DNA from: Chryseobacterium sp. G0186
GTDB taxonomy: Bacteria; Bacteroidota; Bacteroidia; Flavobacteriales; Weeksellaceae
Direction of reading: 5' to 3'
NCBI RefSeq assembly: GCF_003815675.1
Contig: NZ_CP033918.1
Location: 2,604,001-2,668,000, forward strand
DNA length: 64,000 nt
In this document: piece after piece, positions 35,863 to 43,799 of the stretch
Numbering within the stretch: position 1 is the first letter of the stretch
Layout: every line of letters begins with the position of its first letter
The notes under the pieces: model-generated
What the model saw: only the letters and a program-made list of their open reading frames with translations
The model's database searches: none
What the model was told of the DNA's origin: nothing
Program-made: the position numbers and the translations under genes

Positions 35863-36525
35863 TTATTGAGTTATAAAATGATAAACTGCAACGATGATAA
35901 ATCCTGCTGGGATAAGGATTGAATACCATTTCCCGAAAGCCTTGATCACCGGTGTATATTTTGGATGTCTTGCTCCAATAGACTGGAATGAAGACTGGAA
36001 TCCGTGAGCTAAGTGTAACCCTAATAATACAAAAGAGATCACATATAAAGCCACTCTCCAAAGATCAGCAAACTTCTCATGAAGTTCCGGCCAGAAACGT
36101 TCTGCATCAGGAGCTGTACCATCAACATACTTGTAAGTAATTTCATGTAGCCAGAAATCATATAAGTGAAGCGCCAAGAAAGCCAAAATAACAGCTCCAG
36201 AAATAATCATATTTCTAGACATCCATGAAGAGTTCACAGAAGCATTGTTAGATTCATACTTTACCGGACGCGCTTTATTATTCTTAATTTCAAGTACAAA
36301 TCCCATTGCAAAATGGAAAATTACTGCAAAACCAAGAATAGGCTGCATTAAGAACTGCACAAAAGGATTATAGCCCATGAAGTCAGATGCTGCATTAAAT
36401 GCATCTCTGTTCAGGACTGATAACAAATTGGTTGTCAAATGCAGTATAAGAAAAACCAGCAAAAACATAGCTGATAGTGCCATAGCGTATTTTCTACCTA
36501 TCGTAGAACTCGTTAAACCTGCCAT
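35863..36525 (-). CDS. sdhC: Succinate dehydrogenase cytochrome b subunit
   Basis: A 220-aa membrane anchor of the single-subunit, di-heme type. Five hydrophobic segments are present, with candidate heme-ligand His in LILHLTTNLL, FHFAMGF, LALHLYDFW and LGLHLAHGFQS, and a C-terminal GFIIVAVYHFI. It is the first gene of sdhCAB. The start (MAGLTSSTIGRKYAMALS) is conserved in the family. A -7 box and a palindrome in the 70 bp upstream are described separately. Confidence 0.93.
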   Translation of the reverse strand: MAGLTSSTIGRKYAMALSAMFLLVFLILHLTTNLLSVLNRDAFNAASDFMGYNPFVQFLMQPILGFAVIFHFAMGFVLEIKNNKARPVKYESNNASVNSSWMSRNMIISGAVILAFLALHLYDFWLHEITYKYVDGTAPDAERFWPELHEKFADLWRVALYVISFVLLGLHLAHGFQSSFQSIGARHPKYTPVIKAFGKWYSILIPAGFIIVAVYHFITQ

Positions 36526-36549
36526 ATAAGTTTAAATTTGAATTTCCCA

Positions 36550-36594
36550 CAAAATTAAGAAATGTTAACAATATCGAAAAGTGAGAAATCTCAC
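36550..36594 (-). promoter_or_regulatory. sdhC promoter with CRP-like dyad
   Basis: The minus-strand -7 box is TAATTTTG (36550-36557). Upstream lies GTGAGAAATCTCAC (36581-36594), a GTGA-N6-TCAC dyad like a Crp/Fnr-family site. Its centre is 37.5 bp from the downstream end of the -7 box, about where a class II activator would sit. Confidence 0.45.
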
Positions 36595-36657
36595 AATTAG
36601 GCAGTTTGTAATCCTTCTAAATAAGAGCCAGAAGGGTTATAGATAAAAGAAAGTAAA

Positions 36658-36677
36658 AAATAGAGGAAAATCTATTT
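36658..36677 (-). terminator. Weak terminator of the comEC gene
   Basis: Short stem AAATAGA / TCTATTT, followed on the minus strand by TTTAC. It overlaps the stop codon. Confidence 0.5.
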
Positions 36678-38450
36678 TATATTGTAAACCTGACCTCTAA
36701 AAACGATTTTCTCTGCTGCTGATGGGATGATCTTTATTTCAAAATCATTGATTCTTCGTGATGAACAATAAGGCATTATGATGAAACGTAAAACCTTATC
36801 TTTCTCTGCCCTATCAGAGATCCAAAAACAGGCCTTGTTTCCTTTTTTTATGGACACAATCTTACCGTTATTGAAAGGATGCAAAAGCATTTCTTCTTTT
36901 TGATTTTCAAAAACATTACATCCTATTTTTATCATCAAAAATACCAGACACGCCATTGTCAATTTCATGGAATTTTTAAAGTTAAATTTTAAAATCGTTG
37001 GTCTTAGCCAATACACAATCACCAATGCAGATAATACTTCAATCGGATTCATTGGTATATTTTCAATAAACAACACCTCTACCTCAGCAAACCAATGAAT
37101 ATCTTTCAATAAAATCTGAATGATGAAGTCATAAACAAGATCAATAAGAGTAAAATTAATTCCAATGCTAATCAATACAGTCATTAAAAATGAAAAGACA
37201 ATAATTACCTCTGAAAAGGGTACTATGATAAAGTTAGCTATAATTGACACAAGGGAAAACTGATGAAAATAATGCAGAACCAACGGGAGTGTTGCCAGCT
37301 GGGCAGAAATGGATATGGTAATGGTATTAAAAATTAATTTCTTGAGATAATGATCCTGTCTTGGAAAATATTTTAAAAGAGGTTGATTTAGCCAAAAGAT
37401 TCCCAATACAGCCATAAAGCTCAGCTGAAAACCCACATCAAAAAGCTGCTGAGTATCTAAAATCAAAATAACAAATGCAGATAATGCCAAGGAATGAAGC
37501 AGATCAGGTTTTCTCTGAAGCAAAACAAATATAAAATACACACTCAGCATGATACATGAACGTAGCACTGAGTTTCCAAAGCCTATAAACGCGGCAAATA
37601 ACCAGATAAATCCCAAACTGAAAACAATGGCATACTTTCTTAACCGTAGAGGAATAAAGCGTACCATTAAAAGGTTAAATATTCCAAAGATCACCACAAT
37701 ATGGGTTCCTGAAATTGCCAAAAAGTGCACCAGACCGGATCGGTTGAAATCCTCTACCATATCGGCATCCATATCTGTTCTGTCAGCAAGAATGATTCCT
37801 TTTAAAAACTCCTTGGTTCTTGCAGGCATTTCTGTTTTATCAATTTTCTTCAGAATGTTAAGTCTGTATTGTCTTATCTCATCCGTAAAGCTTAAATCAT
37901 TCCGCTCCGCAGAAATATATACATCAGACAAAAACATCTGATATTCAATACCTTTTCTTTTCAGATAACGGGCATAATCAAACTGAAAATCATAAGGTGG
38001 AGAATAGGGTTTTGTAATATAAGCTTCTGTTTTATAGTAATGTTTGAAATCCAATTCTTTACTGTCTTTTGGAATATAGACCACCGAATTAAAACTTTTG
38101 AGCTTCAACTGTACTTTTGCTTCATATTTCCGATATTTTTCAGTGGAATTTAATTTTTGAGAAATTTTAAAAATGACCGTTTCTTTTTTCTTCACCGGTA
38201 TTTCGGTAGACATAGAAAAAGTGTTAAAAAAATGAAGAATAATTCCTATTCCAAAGAAAAGTACCACTAGCAAAATATTCCTGGTTTTATACAAAAAATA
38301 AGACTGAAGAAATATTGAGATTAAAATTCCGAAACTGATGAGCGCAATACCATACACTGAATGTCTATCCAACAGGATTTTATCCTGAAAAAAAATTCCA
38401 AGGATGAAACATATGGCTAGGATAAGAAGAGGTTGTCTGTTCAATTGCAA
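36672..38450 (-). CDS. comEC: ComEC/Rec2-type DNA channel protein lacking the hydrolase domain
   Basis: A 592-aa polytopic inner-membrane protein with about 10 hydrophobic segments. After the N-terminal membrane pair comes the ComEC OB-like domain, with YDFQFDYARYLKRKGIEYQMFLSD. The competence domain follows: LSDRTDM-like GIILADRTDMDADMVEDFNRSGLVHFLAISGTHIV, FIGFGNSVLRSCIM, and FDVGFQLSFMAVLGIFWL. There is only a stub of about 80 soluble residues after the last membrane segment, so the C-terminal metallo-beta-lactamase nuclease domain of long ComEC proteins is absent. It would form the channel for single-stranded DNA in natural transformation. Confidence 0.87.
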   Translation of the reverse strand: MQLNRQPLLILAICFILGIFFQDKILLDRHSVYGIALISFGILISIFLQSYFLYKTRNILLVVLFFGIGIILHFFNTFSMSTEIPVKKKETVIFKISQKLNSTEKYRKYEAKVQLKLKSFNSVVYIPKDSKELDFKHYYKTEAYITKPYSPPYDFQFDYARYLKRKGIEYQMFLSDVYISAERNDLSFTDEIRQYRLNILKKIDKTEMPARTKEFLKGIILADRTDMDADMVEDFNRSGLVHFLAISGTHIVVIFGIFNLLMVRFIPLRLRKYAIVFSLGFIWLFAAFIGFGNSVLRSCIMLSVYFIFVLLQRKPDLLHSLALSAFVILILDTQQLFDVGFQLSFMAVLGIFWLNQPLLKYFPRQDHYLKKLIFNTITISISAQLATLPLVLHYFHQFSLVSIIANFIIVPFSEVIIVFSFLMTVLISIGINFTLIDLVYDFIIQILLKDIHWFAEVEVLFIENIPMNPIEVLSALVIVYWLRPTILKFNFKNSMKLTMACLVFLMIKIGCNVFENQKEEMLLHPFNNGKIVSIKKGNKACFWISDRAEKDKVLRFIIMPYCSSRRINDFEIKIIPSAAEKIVFRGQVYNIK

Positions 38451-38590
38451 TCAATTATTTCACCAAATTAGGAAATTAACTGATTGTATATAAACACTAT
38501 GAATACTAAATAAGCTCGTTAAACCTAATAAAAGGGAGCAACAGAACGCTTATTTTTTTGCTATAAAAAACAAAGATTGTGAAAAAATAT

Positions 38591-39682
38591 TTATTTAGTT
38601 TTCAGAAATTTATCGGTAAGTCTTTTGGTTTCCTTGATATAAAACCATTGGTCTTTCCCATAATCTTCATAGGTAAAGTTGTTGATTTTTTTAGGAGCAG
38701 CAGGCTCTATCTGTGTGCCCTCATGCCATTCGTTAAATGAAGTGATTCCGATAAACCCAGGGTTTACTTTTATAGCAGCATCAAACATATCTTCGTAATA
38801 TTTGCCGTTGTCTCTGCTTTTAAAATTGGCTTCATTCCAGGGTCTGATTCTGGTATCAGAATATCCCGGTCCTACACAAGGTATAAAAATAAGATGATGT
38901 TCCTTCGCGTAACTAGAAAGGAAATCCCAATTGGAAGTAGTACTCCCAAAAACAAACCCCTCACTGGCAAAGTAAGTATAAAAACCATCGAAAGCTGCCT
39001 TATCAAAAAAGGAAGAATGCTCTTTTTCTACCCATAACCCAATATAAAAAGCATCTAATTCTGTATTTCGTACGGTCTGGTCTCCATCTCTGGACAAAAG
39101 TCTTGCCCATTCTTCCGGAGCTATTTTGTAACTGTCATAGACGTAATACAAAGGCTTTCCATCTTTTTTATAGAAAGCAGGATGCTTAGAATAGGTTTTT
39201 ACAAGGTAAGAAAGCTGATCTCGAAGTTCTGTGATATTTTTATAGAATGGCTCTATATGGAAAGCAATTTTTAAATTAAAATGATCGGCAACATCAAGAT
39301 ATTTCATGACACTTTTATCGGTAAAGGAATCTTTGCCTAGCCAACTTAAAACGACCACACCAGCTCCGGATTCTTTGATCATCTTCATATGCTTTTTAAT
39401 GATCTTTACATCACTGGAACTATAGTTCCCTAAACTCGGATAGAAGTTTGCACCAATGTCATCTCCGCCGTTGTAATGCCCTAAGTTATTCCATTTGGGA
39501 TTGCTCCAGTGAGGAATTATTTCATGGTTCCAATGTTGTAAGCTTCCATCTATTGACTGATTTCCGTACCAGCCATAGTAAAAGATCTGAACCTCATCTC
39601 TTGAGCGGTTCTGCTGTGCAAAACTTTTTGAGAAAAAAAATGTACAAACAAGTAATAATAAAAGATTTTTAAAACAATTCAT
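38591..39682 (-). CDS. GH99 endo-alpha-1,2-mannosidase/mannanase-like enzyme
   Basis: A 363-aa exported glycosidase. The signal peptide MNCFKNLLLLLVCTFFFSKSFAQ starts at the ATG at 39682; the longer frame starts at a TTG. The body follows GH99 closely: FYYGWYGNQSIDGSLQHWNH, DDIGANFYPSLGNYSS, VVVLSWLG, KIAFHIEPF, HPAFYKKDGKPLYYVYDSY, FDGFYTYFASEGF, FIPCVGPGYSDTRIRPWN and SFNEWHEGTQIEP. The catalytic pair would be Glu318 and Glu321, in the NEWHE motif, where GH99 enzymes act by a 1,2-anhydrosugar route. It stands alone, with no SusCD or other glycosidase nearby. The product is probably periplasmic or on the outer surface. Family sure, glycan target unknown. Confidence 0.9.
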   Translation of the reverse strand: MNCFKNLLLLLVCTFFFSKSFAQQNRSRDEVQIFYYGWYGNQSIDGSLQHWNHEIIPHWSNPKWNNLGHYNGGDDIGANFYPSLGNYSSSDVKIIKKHMKMIKESGAGVVVLSWLGKDSFTDKSVMKYLDVADHFNLKIAFHIEPFYKNITELRDQLSYLVKTYSKHPAFYKKDGKPLYYVYDSYKIAPEEWARLLSRDGDQTVRNTELDAFYIGLWVEKEHSSFFDKAAFDGFYTYFASEGFVFGSTTSNWDFLSSYAKEHHLIFIPCVGPGYSDTRIRPWNEANFKSRDNGKYYEDMFDAAIKVNPGFIGITSFNEWHEGTQIEPAAPKKINNFTYEDYGKDQWFYIKETKRLTDKFLKTK

Positions 39683-39718
39683 TTTTAACAAAGCTATTGA
39701 GATTCTCAAAGAAATAAT

Positions 39719-40822
39719 TTAGACACTTAAAATCACATCAGCAGCATGATCACTGGCTCCTTTCCCGCCAAGCTTGTCTCTTAAAAGGGCATAGTCCTTC
39801 AGAATCTGTTCTCTTTTTGGTCCCTCAACCACCTTATTAAGCTCATCTACAAGATTCTTGGTATTCAAATCATTTTGAATCAATTCTTTTACCACTTCCC
39901 GGTCCATAATGAGATTAACTAAGGAAATGTAATTGATATTTTTCACCAGTCTTTTGGCAATGGCATAGGAGATTTTGCTTCCACGGTAGCACACCACTTC
40001 AGGAATATTCAACAAAGCAGTTTCCAGGGTAGCTGTTCCGGAAGTAACAAGCGCAGCTTTTGAGCACCTTAGCAAATCATATGTCTTATTGGATACAAAG
40101 CGAACGTTTTCATCCACATATTTTTGATAAAATTCTTTGGGAAGACTGGGTGCACCAGCGATTACAAACTGATATTTTTTAAAATGAGGTCTTACGGAAA
40201 GCATGATTTCAAGCATTTTCTCAACTTCCTGTTTTCTGGAACCCGGTAAAAGTGCAATAATTTCTTTTTCGTTCAGCCCGTATTCTTCTTTAAATTTTTC
40301 AGTGCTAATTTCCTTTAAGTCTGAAATAGCATCAAGTAAAGGATGCCCTACAAAATGGGAATGAACCCCGTGTTTTCTGTAGAAATCTTCTTCAAACGGA
40401 AGAATGACCATCATTTCATCCACATATTTCTTAATGATTTCCACTCTACCCTCTTTCCAGGCCCAAAGTTGGGGTGAAATATAATACACCACTTTAATCC
40501 CCAATTCCTTGGCAAATCTGGCGATCCTTAGATTAAAACCAGGATAATCTACCAGGATCAAAACATCAGGTTTATTTTGCAGAATATCTTCTTTGCAATA
40601 GGTAATGTTATTTAAAATGGTCCTTAGATTCATCACCACTTCCAGAAATCCCATAAATGCAAGATCACGGTAATGCTTTACCAATGTTCCTCCCTGGGCA
40701 GCCATCAAATCTCCACCCCAGAATCTAAATTCTGCATTGGGATCCTTGTGTTTTAAAGCTTTCATTAAATTACTTCCATGCAAATCACCGGAAGCTTCTC
40801 CTGCAATAATATAATATTTCAT
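39719..40822 (-). CDS. lpxB: Lipid-A-disaccharide synthase
   Basis: A 367-aa GT19 glycosyltransferase that joins UDP-2,3-diacylglucosamine and lipid X into the lipid A disaccharide at the inner membrane. Motifs are IAGEASGDLHGSNLMKAL, FRFWGGDLMAAQGG, VDYPGFNLRIA, YYISPQLWAWKEGRVEIIKKYVDEMMVILPFE, FVGHPLLD, LLPGSRKQEVEKML and VTSGTATLETALL. The length is slightly short of the E. coli enzyme (382 aa). The GH99 gene lies 36 bp downstream on the same strand, so the two could share a transcript. Confidence 0.95.
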   Translation of the reverse strand: MKYYIIAGEASGDLHGSNLMKALKHKDPNAEFRFWGGDLMAAQGGTLVKHYRDLAFMGFLEVVMNLRTILNNITYCKEDILQNKPDVLILVDYPGFNLRIARFAKELGIKVVYYISPQLWAWKEGRVEIIKKYVDEMMVILPFEEDFYRKHGVHSHFVGHPLLDAISDLKEISTEKFKEEYGLNEKEIIALLPGSRKQEVEKMLEIMLSVRPHFKKYQFVIAGAPSLPKEFYQKYVDENVRFVSNKTYDLLRCSKAALVTSGTATLETALLNIPEVVCYRGSKISYAIAKRLVKNINYISLVNLIMDREVVKELIQNDLNTKNLVDELNKVVEGPKREQILKDYALLRDKLGGKGASDHAADVILSV

Positions 40823-40963
40823 TTCTTCCGAAATCTTTATGAGTTGTTTTTATAGCCATCTATACCTTTCACCACCTTTATTGTATGATGTAATTTTTGA
40901 ATCATGGGAGGTTTCTATGGTAAGGATAGAGAACAAATTAAAATATATATTGATCTTAATTTG

Positions 40964-40971
40964 TAAATTTG
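40964..40971 (+). promoter_or_regulatory. Putative -7 box for the DUF2480 gene
   Basis: TAAATTTG fits TAnnTTTG, only 10 bp before the first ATG (19 bp before the second), which favours the start at 40991 or a very short leader. Confidence 0.45.
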
Positions 40972-40981
40972 TTCAAAGATA

Positions 40982-41500
40982 ATGATAAAAATGTCAGAAG
41001 AATTTGAAATCAGAAATAAAGTTGCTGAAAGCGGCCTTGTGAATTTTGACCTTTCTACCCTGGTTCCAAAGGGTGAAAGAGTAGGTATTGACCTTAAGGA
41101 TTTTCTTTTCCAGGAAATGATCCTGAAAGAAAAAGATTTTCGTGAAAAAGTGGAAGCCATCAATGTTGAGCAATATAAAGACTGCTATATATACATCTAT
41201 AATTCTGTAGATACCATTATTCCGCTTTGGGCTTATTTTGTATTAACGGCAAAGCTTACTGATGTTGCTAAGAAAATAGTATTCGGAAATCGTGAGGATC
41301 TTGAAGTTCTTCTGATGCACAATGCCATTCAGACGTATGATTTTCAAGAGATGAGAGGAAAAAGAGTCTTGGTGAAAGGCTGTTCAGATAAAGAAATTCC
41401 AGAAAATGCATATATAGAACTGGTGGAGCAATTGAAACCTATGGTAAAGTCATTGATGTTTGGAGAAGCATGCTCCAATGTTCCAATAGTAAAGAATTAA
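40982..41500 (+). CDS. DUF2480 family protein
   Basis: A 172-aa soluble protein (169 aa if the second ATG at 40991 is used) of the DUF2480 family, widespread in Bacteroidetes and of unknown function. Its recognisable core is VNFDLSTLVPKGERVGIDLKDFLFQEMILKEKDFR, then YIYNSVDTIIPLWAYFVLTAKL, VLVKGCSDKEIPENAYIELVEQLKPMVKSLMFGEACSNVPI. The closing GEACSNVPI and KGCSD cysteines are conserved-looking and might bind a metal or cluster. The next gene starts 2 bp after its stop, so the two are coupled. Confidence 0.85.
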   Translation: MIKMSEEFEIRNKVAESGLVNFDLSTLVPKGERVGIDLKDFLFQEMILKEKDFREKVEAINVEQYKDCYIYIYNSVDTIIPLWAYFVLTAKLTDVAKKIVFGNREDLEVLLMHNAIQTYDFQEMRGKRVLVKGCSDKEIPENAYIELVEQLKPMVKSLMFGEACSNVPIVKN

Positions 41501-41501
41501 G

Positions 41502-42761
41502 ATGACAAAATATCTATCTGCTACAGTTTTATTTTTCATCTTTTTAGTTATTTATTATATCGGGAGTTTTACTAAAATTCCCTTTGCTGATTGTGTAGGC
41601 TTTGTCCTCTCAGTAGAAAATGGTGAATTTGAAACCGCAGCTACCGCAACCTCCCATTTCTTATATACCAATACCGCTATTTTAATTAAAAACCTGCTAG
41701 GTCTTAATGCTATTGAGGCCAGTAGATTTCTTGTGGTAGCTTCAGGGGCAGCAACGGTCTCTGTGATCTATCTTACCGTAAAAAGTATTACAAAAACCGA
41801 ATGGGCTTCCATTACAGCTGCATTTGTCTTTGGCTTCAGTTTTTCCTTTTGGAGAAATGCCGAAATTGTAGAAGTCTATACCTACAACTCTCTATGGGTA
41901 AGTCTTTTCTTTTTTTCTACGACAAAAGCTTTTATAGAGAAGAAAAATATTTACATTATACTTAGCAGTTTGTTCTTAGGCATCAGCCTTTGGGTACATA
42001 TTCAGAATATTTTACTGATCCCCGCCTTACTTCTATTTTTATTTTATTTCAGGCAGGAAAAAAAGTATGCCTACCCAGCTATCGTTCTTTTTATTGTTTT
42101 ATTTTCATCCTTGTTTATCTTGAATATTTCTCAGGGATTACCTTTTAAATCACCCTATTCTTCAGAGCAGGGAACCTGGGTTGAGGATTCTTTACAACAG
42201 ACACCAGTACAATTAATAAAGGATTTCTTTATATCTTTTATTTATCTTGTTTACAACTTCAATATTTTTATATTCTTTGGAGTAGCGGGAATCATTTTGC
42301 TATACCGATCAAACAGGAAAATGTTTTATGTATTCTTTGCAGCAGCTCTTTTAGTATATGGCTTTTCTACATTCTATATTGTTTCTGACAATTATGTATT
42401 CTTTTTACCTTTCAATATTATTTTTGCTCTTTCCATAGGATATGGATTATCGTCGACCCGATATTCCTCTTTCAAAAAGGTTTCATGGATCTGTCTTTTT
42501 ATTCCTCTAGGATACATTCTCTGTTATAATATTGCCCTTTCTACAGAAAAAGGGAAAGAAGTACATGCTTTCAAAAAATATAAAGGAGGGATGAACTATT
42601 ATTTACTTCCGTGGATGAACAACAATGAAGGCATCCTTGAATTTACCATTGATAAAAAAACAGCTCCTGAACCTATCCATTGGATGACATTCAGCGCCCT
42701 GGAATATATAAAGGTTTTAAAAAGCAAAGGATATACTGAAGAGGAGATAAAAAAACTTTAA
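41502..42761 (+). CDS. DUF2723 (GT-C-like) membrane protein
   Basis: A 419-aa inner-membrane protein with about 10 hydrophobic segments. It starts with the DUF2723 pattern: an acidic residue after the first helix (FADCVGFVLSVENGEFETAATATSHFLYTN), then RFLVVASGAATVSVIYLTVK and FSFWRNAEIVEVYTYNSLW, which resembles the protein O-mannosyltransferase fold. Such proteins are thought to move sugars from lipid carriers to proteins or lipids on the outer face. It is shorter than the 1000-aa members. It directly follows the DUF2480 gene (2 bp). Substrate and acceptor are unknown. Confidence 0.8.
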   Translation: MTKYLSATVLFFIFLVIYYIGSFTKIPFADCVGFVLSVENGEFETAATATSHFLYTNTAILIKNLLGLNAIEASRFLVVASGAATVSVIYLTVKSITKTEWASITAAFVFGFSFSFWRNAEIVEVYTYNSLWVSLFFFSTTKAFIEKKNIYIILSSLFLGISLWVHIQNILLIPALLLFLFYFRQEKKYAYPAIVLFIVLFSSLFILNISQGLPFKSPYSSEQGTWVEDSLQQTPVQLIKDFFISFIYLVYNFNIFIFFGVAGIILLYRSNRKMFYVFFAAALLVYGFSTFYIVSDNYVFFLPFNIIFALSIGYGLSSTRYSSFKKVSWICLFIPLGYILCYNIALSTEKGKEVHAFKKYKGGMNYYLLPWMNNNEGILEFTIDKKTAPEPIHWMTFSALEYIKVLKSKGYTEEEIKKL

Positions 42762-42783
42762 CAATAATTATGAATCCGAGGTA

Positions 42784-42813
42784 TTTTGAGAGGCATATTT
42801 TTTGATAACTTTG
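42784..42813 (+). promoter_or_regulatory. Promoter of the DUF937 gene
   Basis: TTTTG (42784-42788), 17-bp spacer, TAACTTTG (42806-42813). This fits the flavobacterial -33/-7 pattern and lies 30 bp before the ATG. Confidence 0.7.
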
Positions 42814-42843
42814 GTTTAATTAATACTTAAACAAACACAAACA

Positions 42844-43503
42844 ATGAGCTTAATTGACCTCCTTACAGGGAACACCAGCAACCAGGTTGCTGAACAGGCT
42901 GAAAATAAATTCGGAATCAACAGAAATCAGGTAATTGCCTTATTGGCCGTTGCTACTCCACTTATTATTTCCTATCTTAGAAATAAATCTCAGGATGCCA
43001 AGGAAGCTGAAGCTTTAAATACAGCCTTGGATAAAGATCACAATGGAAGTATTTTAAATGATGCTTCTCAGATTGAGGCCAGACAGGCAGAAGGCGGATC
43101 TATTCTTGATCATATTTTTGGAGGACAAAAAAGTACTGTAGAAAACCAGTTGTCACAAAACACAGGAATTTCAATAGATAAAATCGGACCTATCCTTGCC
43201 ATGCTAGCTCCTGTAGTAATGGGATACATTGGCCAGCAAAAGCAACAAAGCAATGTTGGAGCAGGAGGTTTGGGAGATCTTTTAGGAGGAATCCTTGGAA
43301 ATGCATCCAGTCAGGCTCAGACTCAACAATCCAATCCTTTAAATGACATTCTTGGAAGTGTTTTAGGAGGTGGACAATCACAGTCATCAGGCAACCCTTT
43401 GAATGACATTCTGGGAAGCGTACTTGGTGGCGGTGGTGGAAACCAGCAACAGCAAGGCGGTGGCCTAGGGAGTATCTTGGGGAATATCCTTGGAGGAAAA
43501 TAA
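42844..43503 (+). CDS. DUF937 (YidB-like) protein with Gly/Gln-rich tail
   Basis: A 219-aa protein. The N-terminal two thirds is a DUF937 domain: MSLIDLLTGNTSNQVAEQAENKFGIN, LLAVATPLIISYLRNKS, and a second similar half with NQLSQNTGISIDKIGPILAMLAPVVMGYI. From residue 140 the tail is low-complexity, with two copies of NPLNDILGSVLGGG separated by QSQSSG and a third variant near the end. The tail is similar in pattern to amyloid-like or oligomerising sequences. The gene is a single unit with its own promoter and terminator. Function unknown. Confidence 0.85.
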   Translation: MSLIDLLTGNTSNQVAEQAENKFGINRNQVIALLAVATPLIISYLRNKSQDAKEAEALNTALDKDHNGSILNDASQIEARQAEGGSILDHIFGGQKSTVENQLSQNTGISIDKIGPILAMLAPVVMGYIGQQKQQSNVGAGGLGDLLGGILGNASSQAQTQQSNPLNDILGSVLGGGQSQSSGNPLNDILGSVLGGGGGNQQQQGGGLGSILGNILGGK

Positions 43504-43524
43504 ATAATTTAATTTGTCATAAAA

Positions 43525-43556
43525 AAAGACCGAAGAATGATTTCTTTGGTCTTTTT
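43525..43556 (+). terminator. Terminator of the DUF937 gene
   Basis: Stem AAAGACCGAAGAA / TTCTTTGGTCTTT, one G-T pair, loop of 4, then T residues. It faces the end of the THX gene as well. Confidence 0.85.
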
Positions 43557-43564
43557 TATTGGGG

Positions 43565-43684
43565 TTACTTTTTAGATTTTTCTTCCGCTGCTACAAAAGA
43601 TTTTGAAGCTTTCCTCGGTCTTCTTTTTCCATAGCTGCCGGAATTGATCTTACCTCTTCTTGATTTTTTGTCTCCTTTTCCCAT
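43565..43684 (-). CDS. 30S ribosomal protein THX
   Basis: A 39-aa, strongly basic protein, too short for ordinary ORF calling. It reads MGKGDKKSRRGKINSGSYGK, then RRPRKASKS and a Lys-rich end. The motif GDKKxxRGKxxxGSxGxxR is that of the small THX protein (THX/S31 family), which sits in a cavity at the top of the 30S head. It lies alone between the DUF937 gene and the MATE gene. The start codon at 43684 and the TAA at 43565-43567 are unambiguous. Confidence 0.9.
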   Translation of the reverse strand: MGKGDKKSRRGKINSGSYGKRRPRKASKSFVAAEEKSKK

Positions 43685-43799
43685 AATAATACTATTTGTT
43701 GTTAGTACGAATTTAGAAAACATCCTTTTAAAATACAATGAGTTAAGCTGTTAAAGTTTTATAAAAGTTAAAAGCAGAAAGTTATTTTCCACATCTGAA

